Virus record (IMG/VR): IMGVR_UViG_3300042539_001379
Span: 20,015 to 84,014 of that record
DNA: 64,000 bases
Source of the DNA: a virus
Direction: 5' to 3' (one strand)
Below are positions 34,317-41,940 of the stretch, one piece after another (within the stretch, counting starts at the first letter, position 1; every line of letters starts with the position of its first letter). The notes beneath the pieces are model-generated. The model saw only the letters and a program-made list of their open reading frames with translations, had not been told where the DNA came from and did no database searches. The position numbers and the translations under genes were made by a program.

Positions 34317-34579
34317 TATTGATCAGATGTTTTAATTGTTTCGAGCAGGCTCTGTTTTTCTTTTTTATACTTTTGATAATTTTCTTTAGTCTGTTCCCAA
34401 ACAAACCATTTTAATGCATAAGAAAATACTACCAGCAGTGGTATTGCTGATAGAAGTGTCCGCATAATACCTTCAAATTGAGTGCTTAAAACAACAAAAA
34501 ACATAGAAAAAATAAACATCTTTTGCCATGTTTCCCACTTTCGCCATTGCCAACGAATAAAACCAAAAAAGTTTTTCAT
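34316..34579 (-). CDS. Small membrane protein, 87 aa
   Basis: A Trp-rich basic N-terminus (FIRWQWRKWETWQK) precedes two membrane segments (about 21-36 and 40-60) and a long charged helix. It overlaps its upstream neighbour by 4 nt and its downstream neighbour by 1 nt. Unknown function; inner-membrane location inferred. Confidence 0.65.
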   Translation of the reverse strand: MKNFFGFIRWQWRKWETWQKMFIFSMFFVVLSTQFEGIMRTLLSAIPLLVVFSYALKWFVWEQTKENYQKYKKEKQSLLETIKTSDQ

Positions 34580-34995
34580 CCGTAATCCTTATTAAGATCA
34601 ACTTTGGTCAGCCCTGCTACAACTTGAAAGTGATCCCATGCTTTTTTAGCAGCAGGATTCTTTTCTAGTTCACGGCTAGGTAACACCGTTTCCAACCAAA
34701 TTTCCGGCCTACGAGGCACTCCGGCACCAAAATATCTAGGCTGATGAAGTTTGCCGTCGTTGTATAACATACAGGCCAGTGCCCTTAGTTCCCCTTCTTT
34801 GTCATCTGGGATCTCATTCCATTCTGGATGACTCCACATTCCGCCGTGATGATATCCCGACCAGATACCTTCCCATTCTTGGTCGTCGTTAGGGTTAAAT
34901 CGAGTTCTGGCAATAATTATTAGCACATCTTCATAGTCTACTTCTCCTAGGAAGATATCTTTAATACATCTGCTAAAACTAAGTCCGATCTTCAT
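34576..34995 (-). CDS. Conserved hypothetical phage protein, 139 aa
   Basis: A globular protein with MKIGLSFSRCIKDIFLGEVD, then VLIIIARTRFNPND and WIWSGYHHGGMWSHP-like aromatic sequence, followed by RYFGAGVPRRPEIWLET. Its pattern suggests a small enzyme fold but no active site is recognised. I recall homologues in cyanophage-like genomes. Overlaps both neighbours by a few bases within the long operon. Confidence 0.65.
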   Translation of the reverse strand: MKIGLSFSRCIKDIFLGEVDYEDVLIIIARTRFNPNDDQEWEGIWSGYHHGGMWSHPEWNEIPDDKEGELRALACMLYNDGKLHQPRYFGAGVPRRPEIWLETVLPSRELEKNPAAKKAWDHFQVVAGLTKVDLNKDYG

Positions 34996-35218
34996 TTTTT
35001 ACTCCGAAATGTTTTTCTATCGCTTGAATAGAGTGAACACAATTATATTCGAATCCATCAATAAAATCAACCTTTAGACGATAGGTGGAAAGAATATCTG
35101 TAACTTCAAGTAGTATTAGTTTAGCATATCGTTCAGTATCAAAATACCAAATTGGTTCACCATCAACAATTCGCTCTTCCCAACATTGATCTTCTAGTCT
35201 ACGTAAATGCTTGTTCAT
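34979..35218 (-). CDS. Member of the tandem MNE(R/K)-leader / EHFGVK-tail family, 79 aa
   Basis: It begins MNKHLRRLEDQCW, has ERYAKLILLEVTDIL in the middle and ends IQAIEKHFGVKNEDRT. The helix FAELI and C-terminal (K/E)HFGVK pattern is shared with 35636-35854 and 36057-36362. Helical, unknown function. Confidence 0.6.
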   Translation of the reverse strand: MNKHLRRLEDQCWEERIVDGEPIWYFDTERYAKLILLEVTDILSTYRLKVDFIDGFEYNCVHSIQAIEKHFGVKNEDRT

Positions 35219-35460
35219 GGTTCGATCTCAAATGTTTGTTTAATATTTTTAACACAAGCACCGATTGCGCTATTATATGCGCTAGCATGAGTTCCTACCA
35301 TACCTACTGCGTTCAAGGAACACGCACCTACACATTTTTCAATAAGCATTTTAGCAAATGTATCAAAGACCTCTTCGCCTACAACATACAACCCATCACT
35401 GCGCTGGTTCATCTTTGTCATACCGGCACTGATGGCGAGTTCTTTAATTCGTTCGTTCAT
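35215..35460 (-). CDS. Member of the tandem MNER-leader family, 81 aa
   Basis: MNERIKELAISAGMTKMNQ leads, then VFDTFAKMLIEKCVGACSL in the conserved helix and SAIGACVKNIKQTFEIEP at the end. The FAKMLIEKC helix aligns with FAELIVEEC and FAELIVREC of the sisters. It overlaps both neighbours by 4 nt. Confidence 0.6.
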   Translation of the reverse strand: MNERIKELAISAGMTKMNQRSDGLYVVGEEVFDTFAKMLIEKCVGACSLNAVGMVGTHASAYNSAIGACVKNIKQTFEIEP

Positions 35461-35639
35461 TTTAATTTACTCCTGAACTTTATGACCTTTCCAACTATAA
35501 ATGCGATTGCCAGACAAGGCGGCACAAATATCCACTGATACCAACGACCAGGTTTGTTTTTGTTTGGTAGATTATAGAAGAACCACCAAACACTAACAAC
35601 TGTCCATAAGATAAGAAATAAAATAAAATACAAAATCAT
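35457..35639 (-). CDS. Two-helix membrane protein, 60 aa
   Basis: Almost entirely hydrophobic: FILFLILWTVVSVWWFFY and, after a basic NKNKPGRW turn, IFVPPCLAIAFIVGKVI, ending in basic residues. It overlaps the flanking MNER-family genes by 4 nt on each side. Unknown function. Confidence 0.6.
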   Translation of the reverse strand: MILYFILFLILWTVVSVWWFFYNLPNKNKPGRWYQWIFVPPCLAIAFIVGKVIKFRSKLK

Positions 35640-35854
35640 TCTTTAACTCTGTAAAAATGTTCTGCAATCTTTTCATCGGCTGTGAGCAAAGGACCACATA
35701 GTTCTAAAGGAGTATTACGATACACCTCAGTTACAACCGTCCTACATTCCTCTACAATCAACTCGGCGAACTTTTCTAACACTTCTGGATCACAGTTTTG
35801 ATTGTTATAGCCTATCCGAGCCTTCCACCAAAGTCCGTTAATTCGTTCGTTCAT
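35636..35854 (-). CDS. Member of the tandem MNER-leader family, 72 aa
   Basis: MNERINGLWWKARIG begins the protein; VLEKFAELIVEECRTVVTEV is the family helix, and DEKIAEHFYRVKE is the tail. Overlaps neighbours by 4 nt. Unknown function, one of at least four related genes. Confidence 0.6.
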   Translation of the reverse strand: MNERINGLWWKARIGYNNQNCDPEVLEKFAELIVEECRTVVTEVYRNTPLELCGPLLTADEKIAEHFYRVKE

Positions 35855-36060
35855 TCTTCGTGTCCTAATGTTGCAGGAGCGTGATCCAATACTGAGTTGA
35901 GATGGAAATACGCATCTTCATCAGTTATTGTAACAGATAGGTCACTATGTTGTAAATCATAATCTACAAAATTATGTTCGTCATCGTAGACACGGAACAT
36001 ATATCCGTTAAGTGTTCTTATCAAAACACCATTTACACCGTTGGCTGACTTTGGTTTCAT
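35851..36060 (-). CDS. Small hypothetical protein, 69 aa
   Basis: A beta-rich domain (NGVLIRTLNGYMFRVYDDEH, FVDYDLQHSDLSVTI) with an acidic end. It lies inside the array of MNER-family genes but has neither leader nor tail of that family. Four-base overlaps on both sides. Function unknown. Confidence 0.6.
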   Translation of the reverse strand: MKPKSANGVNGVLIRTLNGYMFRVYDDEHNFVDYDLQHSDLSVTITDEDAYFHLNSVLDHAPATLGHEE

Positions 36061-36362
36061 TCTTTAACTCCGAAATGTTCTTTAATCTTGTCACGACTAA
36101 ACTTAATTGCGCCGTTCCACGCCTTGAATGTGCTTGCCGAAGGTCCCCATACGTCTTTGTTATTATCGGTCCCTATGCCGCCAGCAAAACATTTTTCCAT
36201 GCTATCAACACATTCCCGCACAATCAACTCAGCAAACTTCTTGGCGCTGCGTTCACCATCCCAGTACACCGTCGAAGGATTCCCGCCACGCATAGGATCA
36301 TCTGCTGAGTATTCCCTGATCATATGTGCTTGTTCGTATAGTTCCTTGAGACGTTCATTCAT
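36057..36362 (-). CDS. Member of the tandem MNER-leader family, 101 aa
   Basis: I use ATG 36362 (MNERLKELYEQAHMIREYS), which follows the upstream stop, not the ATG at 36413. SAKKFAELIVRECVDSME is the family helix and FSRDKIKEHFGVKE the tail. It is the longest and most canonical member of this paralogue array. I recall such proteins as abundant in cyanophages; their role is unknown. Confidence 0.65.
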   Translation of the reverse strand: MNERLKELYEQAHMIREYSADDPMRGGNPSTVYWDGERSAKKFAELIVRECVDSMEKCFAGGIGTDNNKDVWGPSASTFKAWNGAIKFSRDKIKEHFGVKE

Positions 36363-36363
36363 T

Positions 36364-36558
36364 TTATGAATCCCGACAATTACAATCACCAGTACCGAAA
36401 CAAGGTTCTCCACAATGTGGGCAACCTATAGGACGATGTGGATCTAACTCATTTAGCACTTTATAGTACTCTGCTGTTCCAACTGGACCTCCACAGTACA
36501 TAGCGATTGCGCAATGTGAATATCCTTTATCCAACAGTTTCTTAATTTGTTCGTTCAT
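36364..36558 (-). CDS. Zinc-ribbon protein with MNEQIKKL leader, 64 aa
   Basis: The leader MNEQIKKLLDKGYSH resembles the neighbouring family start. The C-terminal half has CPHCGEPC and then DCNCRD, giving five cysteines for a small zinc ribbon. Overlaps the preceding gene by 4 nt. It may be a fusion of the family leader with a metal-binding tail. Confidence 0.6.
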   Translation of the reverse strand: MNEQIKKLLDKGYSHCAIAMYCGGPVGTAEYYKVLNELDPHRPIGCPHCGEPCFGTGDCNCRDS

Positions 36559-36881
36559 TCTTCTGTCTTCAACTTCTTCTTCAATTGCTTGATCTCAGCC
36601 TTGAGGTTGCGGTTCTCATAGTCTGCCCAACCAGCACGATCTTGCATCTCTTTCATCTGCTTGGCGAAGTCACGATCACTGGGCGTAACATCTTCTTCTG
36701 GAATAATGAAGAACTTGCCCTGATCCCAGTCAAATCCAGGATAAACGGTTTTTACTTTGACGAATGGCGTACCACCAACGGTAGAGTATGGCAGTTTAAT
36801 TTGGATCACTACTTCTGCATCTTCGTGGTATGGATTAAGATCGTAGCGTTCAACTAGTCGTTTAAGTTCACTTAATTTCAT
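36555..36881 (-). CDS. Conserved hypothetical protein, 108 aa
   Basis: ATG 36881 is chosen; the longer reading from 37025 overlaps a well-supported neighbour. MKLSELKRLVERYDLNPYHE leads, then AEVVIQIKLPYSTVGGTPFV, KTVYPGFDWDQGKFFIIPEE and a C-terminal coiled coil (YENRNLKAEIKQLKKKLK). I recall this layout in several phages with no assigned role. It overlaps both neighbours. Confidence 0.65.
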   Translation of the reverse strand: MKLSELKRLVERYDLNPYHEDAEVVIQIKLPYSTVGGTPFVKVKTVYPGFDWDQGKFFIIPEEDVTPSDRDFAKQMKEMQDRAGWADYENRNLKAEIKQLKKKLKTEE

Positions 36882-37299
36882 TTTGAGTTTTTCTTGCCTG
36901 ATATTCGGCTTCGTGCTCGTCACAGAGAGTTCGTATCCAACCCCCTTCACGGCTCTTTCCGGGCTTACCACATTCTTCGCAGGAATTACCTGCCCAAGCC
37001 TCTGCCATACGGACCATACCGCCAATTACATCGTCCCCGCCGTCGTAATAAAATCTCAGTCCACCAAATTTTTCTTTAATTTGAGCAACTACGACTTGTT
37101 CACAACCTTCACCACGGCCGTACTTTTCCTTTTGTTGTTGTTTCCAATCAATGTGATGTTGAATATGTCGGCACAGAGTTTCGATAATTGGCCACCAGCC
37201 TGAACCAATTGCAATCCCACCGTAGGGATTTGCAAACATTTTAGGATAGGTCTCCATCATCTTTTTTTCGAAGATATCATATTCATTTTCGTTATACAT
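36868..37299 (-). CDS. Phage protein with C-terminal zinc-binding cysteines, 143 aa
   Basis: ATG 37299 is chosen (MYNENEYDIFEKKMMETYP). GGIAIGSGWWPIIETLC and VAQIKEKFGGLRFYYDGGDD, then MVRMAEAWAGNSCEECGKPG and GWIRTLCDEHEAEY, is a combination I recall from many phages. The C-x2-C, C and H set suggests zinc. The longer reading upstream of 37299 overlaps the next gene. Function unknown. Confidence 0.75.
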   Translation of the reverse strand: MYNENEYDIFEKKMMETYPKMFANPYGGIAIGSGWWPIIETLCRHIQHHIDWKQQQKEKYGRGEGCEQVVVAQIKEKFGGLRFYYDGGDDVIGGMVRMAEAWAGNSCEECGKPGKSREGGWIRTLCDEHEAEYQARKTQNEIK

Positions 37300-37546
37300 C
37301 TTGTTTATCCTGTTCGTGTTGTTTGACCATTCGATACAACGGTTCCATTTTTTCTTGAAACACAGATGGTGCCTTTTCGGCTGCTTGTTGTAAGTCCCAC
37401 TCACTGGGAAAATGACGAAGGATACTATTTGCTTCTCTTCGTAAATATTTTGGTACACGAGGGTAGACTGATGGTTTGTAAGCAACACTCTCTAAAAACC
37501 TTTTAGCCCACATTACAGCACGATATCTTTCGTCGGGTAAAGTCAT
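37292..37546 (-). CDS. BPSL0761-like small phage protein, 84 aa
   Basis: MTLPDERYRAVMWAKRFLES, then YPRVPKYLRREANSILRHFP, matches my memory of the BPSL0761 family (MTxPDERTRA...RVPxxxRxEAxxLLRHYP), small proteins of phages and proteobacteria with no known role. The C-terminus is helical and charged. Eight-base overlap with the next gene. Confidence 0.7.
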   Translation of the reverse strand: MTLPDERYRAVMWAKRFLESVAYKPSVYPRVPKYLRREANSILRHFPSEWDLQQAAEKAPSVFQEKMEPLYRMVKQHEQDKQDV

Positions 37547-37547
37547 T

Positions 37548-38123
37548 TCAGCAATCTTCCGATTTGATCAATTGAGATTCTTTCCATTCCTTGGCACGAG
37601 CCAAGGCTCCTTCTGGATCCTTTTCATAGTGGTCAATTGCAGCCTTAAGTGCTTCTTCAACAAACTTATTAAAGGTCATATCTTTTTCATGAGCCATTTT
37701 CATGTACTTCAGTAGTTCTTCATCTGTAAAATCTAAAGGAATACTAACGCGAGTATCATAGTCTTCACCTGATTTGATAGCAAGCGCCTTGTCCATCCAA
37801 TCATCATCGACATCAAGATCAATGTACTTTACATCGTCCCAGGCAACATGATCCATTTCATTGGCATTTTTATTGTATGCATCAACAAAATTTGGATTGA
37901 TTCGACGATATGCCCGATTATGTTTGTAATCGCATGCCTCTACCATATAGACCACTTGAGTATCAGTGTCAAATATAATATTGAAAGTATAACCGTCGTG
38001 GTCACCATTCCATGCACTGAGGCAATAGCATCTGGCGTCGTTGCCAAATACTTCACTGTAATATTGATCACCTTCGGTAATACGGTAATCAACAACTTCC
38101 ATCCACTGTTTAAGATTAATCAT
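37548..38123 (-). CDS. Conserved phage protein with ribbon-helix-helix-like C-terminus, 191 aa
   Basis: The N-terminal domain contains WMEVVDYRITEGDQYY, SAWNGDHDGYTFNIIFDTDT and YMVEACDYKHNRAYRRINP, a form I recall across T4-like aquatic phages. The C-terminal segment VSIPLDFTDEELLKYMKMAH followed by TFNKFVEEALKAAI looks like a ribbon-helix-helix DNA-binding unit, the type seen in HicB-like antitoxins. It might be a transcription regulator. It overlaps the upstream gene by 4 nt. Confidence 0.65.
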   Translation of the reverse strand: MINLKQWMEVVDYRITEGDQYYSEVFGNDARCYCLSAWNGDHDGYTFNIIFDTDTQVVYMVEACDYKHNRAYRRINPNFVDAYNKNANEMDHVAWDDVKYIDLDVDDDWMDKALAIKSGEDYDTRVSIPLDFTDEELLKYMKMAHEKDMTFNKFVEEALKAAIDHYEKDPEGALARAKEWKESQLIKSEDC

Positions 38124-38578
38124 TTTTGTTCCTTTGTAAGTTCGACAATGAGATTGAGATGATCCATAGCCTTTTTAACGGCTTCATTAGATTGTAGCAT
38201 CTTTGCTTCCTCTTGTAAAGCCTTTATGCCTGCTTGAGCAACGTCATAGGCACTGTCAATTTTTAGAGAATACATTTCATCACCAAATGCTTTTTTTAGA
38301 TTATCCCATGCCTGCCTTTGTTCGAGGGTAAGGGGCGTTTTCTTAGGTTTCATTTCACTGGCTTTGACAATAGATCTGCACATAGCATCATGTGCTACCC
38401 GACTAGCAGCAATAAGACTAGCATAGTCTGGATTGATATTGAATACTCGGCTAGATCCTCCGGGGTAGCACATAACAAGATGATTTCCCTTGGGAAAACT
38501 ATCTAAATAGTCGCTGTCATACTCGGCTACGGGTACATACCTTCGTCCCTTTTTTTCATAGTAAATCTTCTTGGTCAT
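38120..38578 (-). CDS. Conserved hypothetical phage protein, 152 aa
   Basis: KIYYEKKGRRYVPVAEYDSD begins it, then SFPKGNHLVMCYPGGSSRVF and NPDYASLIAASRVAHDAM, followed by a helical part with LTLEQRQAWDNLKKAFGDEM. I recall this order in cyanophage-like genomes; no function. Overlaps its neighbours at both ends. Confidence 0.7.
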   Translation of the reverse strand: MTKKIYYEKKGRRYVPVAEYDSDYLDSFPKGNHLVMCYPGGSSRVFNINPDYASLIAASRVAHDAMCRSIVKASEMKPKKTPLTLEQRQAWDNLKKAFGDEMYSLKIDSAYDVAQAGIKALQEEAKMLQSNEAVKKAMDHLNLIVELTKEQK

Positions 38579-38852
38579 TTTTTACTCCATTACTGTGTCT
38601 GTCATTGGGTGCATCGATGTCTTGAAAAAGACGTTTTTCTTGCTGAGTAAGTTTATCCTTATGAATCTTTCGAGGGTTTCCACACAAGAAACAACCCGGG
38701 TTACCACAATCCATAGCATGTTTTTTATGCAGTTTATGTGGGTCCTTAACTGGTGCACCATGTTCTTTGGCAATTTTAGCCTGGCGTTTTACAGCAACTT
38801 CATCACGATGCCTGCGTTTGGAATTTTTAAGTTTTTCATCCTCTCGGTTCAT
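38556..38852 (-). CDS. Basic zinc-binding protein, 98 aa
   Basis: A very basic N-terminal half (NSKRRHRDEVAVKRQAKIA) leads to HKLHKKHAMDCGNPGCFLCG, where Cys-x4-Cys-x2-Cys plus His give zinc ligands, and then NPRK. The pattern CGNPGCxLCGNPRK is one I recall in phages. GGAG precedes the ATG. Nucleic-acid binding is likely from charge. Confidence 0.65.
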   Translation of the reverse strand: MNREDEKLKNSKRRHRDEVAVKRQAKIAKEHGAPVKDPHKLHKKHAMDCGNPGCFLCGNPRKIHKDKLTQQEKRLFQDIDAPNDRHSNGVKNDQEDLL

Positions 38853-38863
38853 TTTAACTCCGA

Positions 38864-39061
38864 TTATAGATATACACGTTCAAAAAACACCCCATGCTCT
38901 GGACACTGTCTTTCAATTTGAAGGTGCAAAACCAAGTGTGTATCTTTAAGTACATAGTGTACAATGATACGTTCGTAGGGAGAACGCTTGCCATACTTTT
39001 CTGCTACAGCAGATGCCAGCATTAATTGTTGGCTTCGGGTGGGTTGATAACTAGTATTCAT
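38864..39061 (-). CDS. Small hypothetical protein, 65 aa
   Basis: MNTSYQPTRSQQLMLASAVA begins the protein; the second half is beta-rich with ERIIVHYVLKDTHLVLHLQI and CPEHGVFFERVYL. No motif recognised and no clear ribosome site. It lies in tight series with its neighbours (5-11 nt gaps). Confidence 0.55.
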   Translation of the reverse strand: MNTSYQPTRSQQLMLASAVAEKYGKRSPYERIIVHYVLKDTHLVLHLQIERQCPEHGVFFERVYL

Positions 39062-39066
39062 AAATG

Positions 39067-39267
39067 TTAGATAAACTGTGACCCAAATTTCTGTACAAAA
39101 GCCCTAAGTTCTTGTGCTTCTTTAGGATTAGCCTCTATCCAGGACTTTGCTCCTGTGGGATCAAACTGATAAGTCGTCCAAAATTTAGCAAACTTACTAG
39201 CCATAGGATGGTCTAATTGCATCAATGCTTCGGGTGCAGGAAGTACTTTTTCTGTAGATTTATTCAT
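39067..39267 (-). CDS. Small hypothetical protein, 66 aa
   Basis: ATG 39267 is chosen over an in-frame TTG at 39300. The protein ends WIEANPKEAQELRAFVQKFG and is helical. No ribosome site lies at the normal distance, but a 10-codon reading frame with its own site ends 7 nt upstream, so translation may be coupled. Confidence 0.5.
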   Translation of the reverse strand: MNKSTEKVLPAPEALMQLDHPMASKFAKFWTTYQFDPTGAKSWIEANPKEAQELRAFVQKFGSQFI

Positions 39268-39274
39268 GATTTGA

Positions 39275-39307
39275 TCAGGGAGTTTTGTTAAATTGCACAA
39301 GTTTCAT
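39275..39307 (-). CDS. Ten-codon leader reading frame MKLVQFNKTP
   Basis: ATG 39307 is preceded by TAAGGTATAAA, and the frame stops with TGA at 39275, 7 nt before the ATG of the SD-less 66-aa gene. The peptide start resembles the opening of other small phage proteins I recall. It may couple ribosomes to the next gene or be a remnant. Confidence 0.35.
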   Translation of the reverse strand: MKLVQFNKTP

Positions 39308-39322
39308 TTTATACCTTAGTGG

Positions 39323-40510
39323 CTATTTGAAAACCTTAAGGATAACAATGTCTTCATTGACACGGCCATTCAGTGCAGTTTCAGTAGTTTTGACACTCTT
39401 GCTAAACCAAGTTTCAAACCGTTTTTGCGTATTTTGTTCCTTGAACTCTTTGATCTGTTCCGGGGGCTTGCGCAAAGTCTTTTGAATACTTTTAGTGGTA
39501 AAGTCCGTGATAGTTGTTCCTTTTACACCAAATCCGTTACTGCTATTAGCAATGTAGTAGCCTAGTTTTCTAGTTTTTACATTGTAAACAACAACACCTT
39601 GTGCCCTAACAATTTGAGCAGGAGGGGTGCTTACAATACCCAACTTGTCGTCCTTAATACAAAATTTGAGTTTCTTGACCAAATCTTCAACTGGCTTAAC
39701 TTTCTTAGCACGAGGCTTCTTTAGCACTTTTTGCTCTGCGGCGATCTGATCGCAAGCAGACATAATGCTTTCGTAAAATTCAATCAACTTACGAACGTGT
39801 TTTCTGGGGTGATGCTTATAAGCCTCTCGAAGTTGGTCATCGGCATTACCACTGGCCAGTTCTTGAAGTTCGTCATGACCGAATTGGAAAAAACTTTTGA
39901 TGTATCGTGCATGAGCAGCCTTGGCTCCTTTGCCTCTCAAAAGATTAATAATTTTGAAAGATTTAGGGTCAAAGTTTTCTGGATCAAGAATAAAACTGTC
40001 AATAGCAACGTCAAGTTCTTCACACATGGTGCCGGCGGCTTCTCGAAGACGGTCTTGAATAGTTACAACAGGAGTCGCTACTTTTTCAACCTTGACTGTC
40101 TCTTCAGGATCAATATCGTTTTTGCCATCAGTTAACACACGAGAAATTTCTGCACCAAGCCAGGTAGCAGTATCTCTGCCGTTGTTAAATCCGGGATGAA
40201 CATTGGGCATGCCTTTGTTGAGGCAGGCAGCAACTGCACCTATGGTAATTTGGCAACGCCAATCTTTAGTTTTCTTGAACTGTTCGATAACAGTCTTGGA
40301 ATATCCATTTCTAGCCATCCAATTAATAACTTGAGGCTTGAGATCCTTACCATTATGGTTAAGGTTATAATATCCCATTGCACTTCTAAAGTATGCAGTA
40401 AATTTTTCTCCAGACCAATTTTCTGCATCGTCCCACTTTGGGCTATGATCTCGTTTGCTAGATTGAAGGGCCTGATGGGCTTTGATTCGTTTGGCAGTAG
40501 AAGTAGCCAT
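39323..40510 (-). CDS. Large conserved phage protein of unknown function, 395 aa
   Basis: STAKRIKAHQALQSSKRDHS begins it, followed by KFTAYFRSAMGYYNLNHNG and VINWMARNGYSKTVIEQF, a segment that may bind DNA. A basic linker (KKPRAKKVKPVEDLVKKLKF) and a C-terminal domain (VVYNVKTRKLGYYIANSSNG) follow. I recall homologues in other aquatic T4-like phages. It has the best promoter of this region (TTGACA-17-TATACT) plus CAGGAG before the ATG, so it should be strongly expressed, probably early. Confidence 0.7.
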   Translation of the reverse strand: MATSTAKRIKAHQALQSSKRDHSPKWDDAENWSGEKFTAYFRSAMGYYNLNHNGKDLKPQVINWMARNGYSKTVIEQFKKTKDWRCQITIGAVAACLNKGMPNVHPGFNNGRDTATWLGAEISRVLTDGKNDIDPEETVKVEKVATPVVTIQDRLREAAGTMCEELDVAIDSFILDPENFDPKSFKIINLLRGKGAKAAHARYIKSFFQFGHDELQELASGNADDQLREAYKHHPRKHVRKLIEFYESIMSACDQIAAEQKVLKKPRAKKVKPVEDLVKKLKFCIKDDKLGIVSTPPAQIVRAQGVVVYNVKTRKLGYYIANSSNGFGVKGTTITDFTTKSIQKTLRKPPEQIKEFKEQNTQKRFETWFSKSVKTTETALNGRVNEDIVILKVFK

Positions 40511-40539
40511 AATTGCTCCTGAACATTGACTGTTTCAAT

Positions 40540-40568
40540 AGTATAGCATCAAACTAAAATTTTGTCAA
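40540..40568 (-). promoter_or_regulatory. Near-perfect sigma-70 promoter for the 395-aa gene
   Basis: TTGACA (40563-40568), 17-bp spacer, TATACT (40540-40545): 11 of 12 consensus positions. The start site would be near 40533, giving a leader of about 22 nt with CAGGAG. Confidence 0.75.
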
Positions 40569-40579
40569 CAGACTATTTA

Positions 40580-40936
40580 CTAGTCGTGCAAAACTTTTGA
40601 TCCAACAGTTCTTCGAACAATATCATCGTGGTTGAATTCGGCCCAGTATAGTTCAAATGCAACACCATCTTCTAGGCCTTCGAATTGATGTATCTTTCCT
40701 GGTTTGACTTGAGTAAATTCTCCCGGATTTAAAATGGTTTCGTCGATTAAACCATTTTGGTCATCTTGCCAGACTCGAACTAACAATTTTCCAGATTCAA
40801 CGAAAAAGCCATTCCATTTATATTTGTGTAGGTGTTCCGAACATTTGAATCCAGATTTAAATTCAATCCTATGAAATTCTAGAACACCGTTGGCATGTAT
40901 TAATTCAGTGCTGCCCCAAATTTTTCCTGATTTCAT
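40580..40936 (-). CDS. Cupin-fold protein, 118 aa
   Basis: First cupin motif: SGFKCSEHLHKYKWNGFFVE (His-x-His plus Glu); second: NPGEFTQVKPGKIHQFEGL (P-G-x-x-H). This is a single-domain beta-barrel like the lectin or mannose-6-phosphate-isomerase-type cupins, possibly metal-binding. It closes the minus-strand run that begins at 45.1 kb. Whether it is an enzyme or a sugar binder cannot be told. Confidence 0.8.
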   Translation of the reverse strand: MKSGKIWGSTELIHANGVLEFHRIEFKSGFKCSEHLHKYKWNGFFVESGKLLVRVWQDDQNGLIDETILNPGEFTQVKPGKIHQFEGLEDGVAFELYWAEFNHDDIVRRTVGSKVLHD

Positions 40937-41184
40937 GATTGTTTATCTATAAATTCACTATATTTGAGCATGAACATAGTTCGTTTTGGTTCGTTGTAGA
41001 AATCTAAACAGATTTGAGTCATATACCCGTGCTGTTCTGTATACCAGCGATGTTCGCGGTCTAAAAATCCCAAAGTATCGCGCATTCGTTGTCGTATGAG
41101 TAGAACACTGGGTCTATAGTCTTTTTTAAGTTGTTCTCTCAGTTTTTCCCATTGAGCAGGTTTAAGAATAATTGGCTTACTCAA
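40933..41184 (-). CDS. Conserved hypothetical phage protein, 83 aa
   Basis: QLKKDYRPSVLLIRQRMRDT, then GFLDREHRWYTEQ and ICLDFYNEPKRTMFMLKY form a pattern I recall from several phages, function unknown. Overlaps the cupin gene by 4 nt and its upstream gene by 8 nt. Confidence 0.7.
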   Translation of the reverse strand: MSKPIILKPAQWEKLREQLKKDYRPSVLLIRQRMRDTLGFLDREHRWYTEQHGYMTQICLDFYNEPKRTMFMLKYSEFIDKQS

Positions 41185-41731
41185 AGTGTTCCCAATCTCC
41201 GCCTTTGGCAGGTATCCAACCTAGTTTTTGAAAATCTTCTCGAATTTCTTTGGTTATCATACCTTCGGGCATGAAGCCAGTTCGAGCACGCCATTGTTCA
41301 GTAGTTTCTTTACCTTCTTCCTCGACGATTTGTCCGCCTATGCCACTGCAATACCAATCAATGTAGTCACCTTCTTGTCGCATGTCTGCAACAATGCCCC
41401 CGGCATGGCGCCACGAACAACTCCATTCTTTTTCCGTAAGAATAGGAATTACATCTAATTTGATAAAGCCGTTATTGCACAATGCTGCGTAGATGTTTTG
41501 AGCATAGTTTTCGTTGGCACGAGCCTTTGCCAAAATCCAATCAGTAGTAACAAGATCCCATTCCATGTTGTTTTCTCTGGCCTTAGGATCGTCCCACTTG
41601 CGGTCCTCTTGTTCAAGTATCTTTTGGAACATGTCCAAGTAATCCTCACTAGGAGTTTCGCCGTTTTCTTCACAGCGTTTTACATATCCTTCTTTTTGAA
41701 AGGTATGACGTTCTGGACTTTTAGATATCAT
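41177..41731 (-). CDS. Conserved hypothetical phage protein, 184 aa
   Basis: The N-terminus is charged (PERHTFQKEGYVKRCEENGE). ENNMEWDLVTTDWILAKA, NIYAALCNNGFIKLDVIP and CSWRHAGGIVADMRQEGDY follow, then WYCSGIGGQIVEEEG. This last stretch I recall from cyanophage proteins without a function. Overlaps both neighbours. Confidence 0.7.
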   Translation of the reverse strand: MISKSPERHTFQKEGYVKRCEENGETPSEDYLDMFQKILEQEDRKWDDPKARENNMEWDLVTTDWILAKARANENYAQNIYAALCNNGFIKLDVIPILTEKEWSCSWRHAGGIVADMRQEGDYIDWYCSGIGGQIVEEEGKETTEQWRARTGFMPEGMITKEIREDFQKLGWIPAKGGDWEHFE

Positions 41732-41937
41732 TGCAAATTTCTTTTAGGTATTTCAACATCATCAAAATCAAAATCTTCTGGAATTTCTACCGGCTTAGAA
41801 TTTTCTAGAAGTTCGCCGCTTTCTGCTAGGCGAGTAATTTCTTTGATCAACTCATCTAGTTCTTCTTGAGAACCGTCAAAGTTATCAAAACATCCGGGTG
41901 CAAATGTGATTTTAATTTTGTTGTCTGTGTCGTTCAT
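41728..41937 (-). CDS. Conserved small acidic phage protein, 69 aa
   Basis: KIKITFAPGCFDNFDGSQEE and LDELIKEITRLAESGELLEN are a combination I recall in cyanophages. The end is acidic (EIPEDFDFDDVEIPKR). Function unknown; overlaps the next gene by 4 nt. Confidence 0.7.
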   Translation of the reverse strand: MNDTDNKIKITFAPGCFDNFDGSQEELDELIKEITRLAESGELLENSKPVEIPEDFDFDDVEIPKRNLQ

Positions 41938-41940
41938 AAT

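Noticed and set aside
36882-37025. N-terminal extension of the 108-aa gene to 37025, and of the 143-aa gene to 37488
   Set aside because: Both extensions lie over well-supported neighbours and read as out-of-frame translations; internal ATGs match recalled conserved starts.
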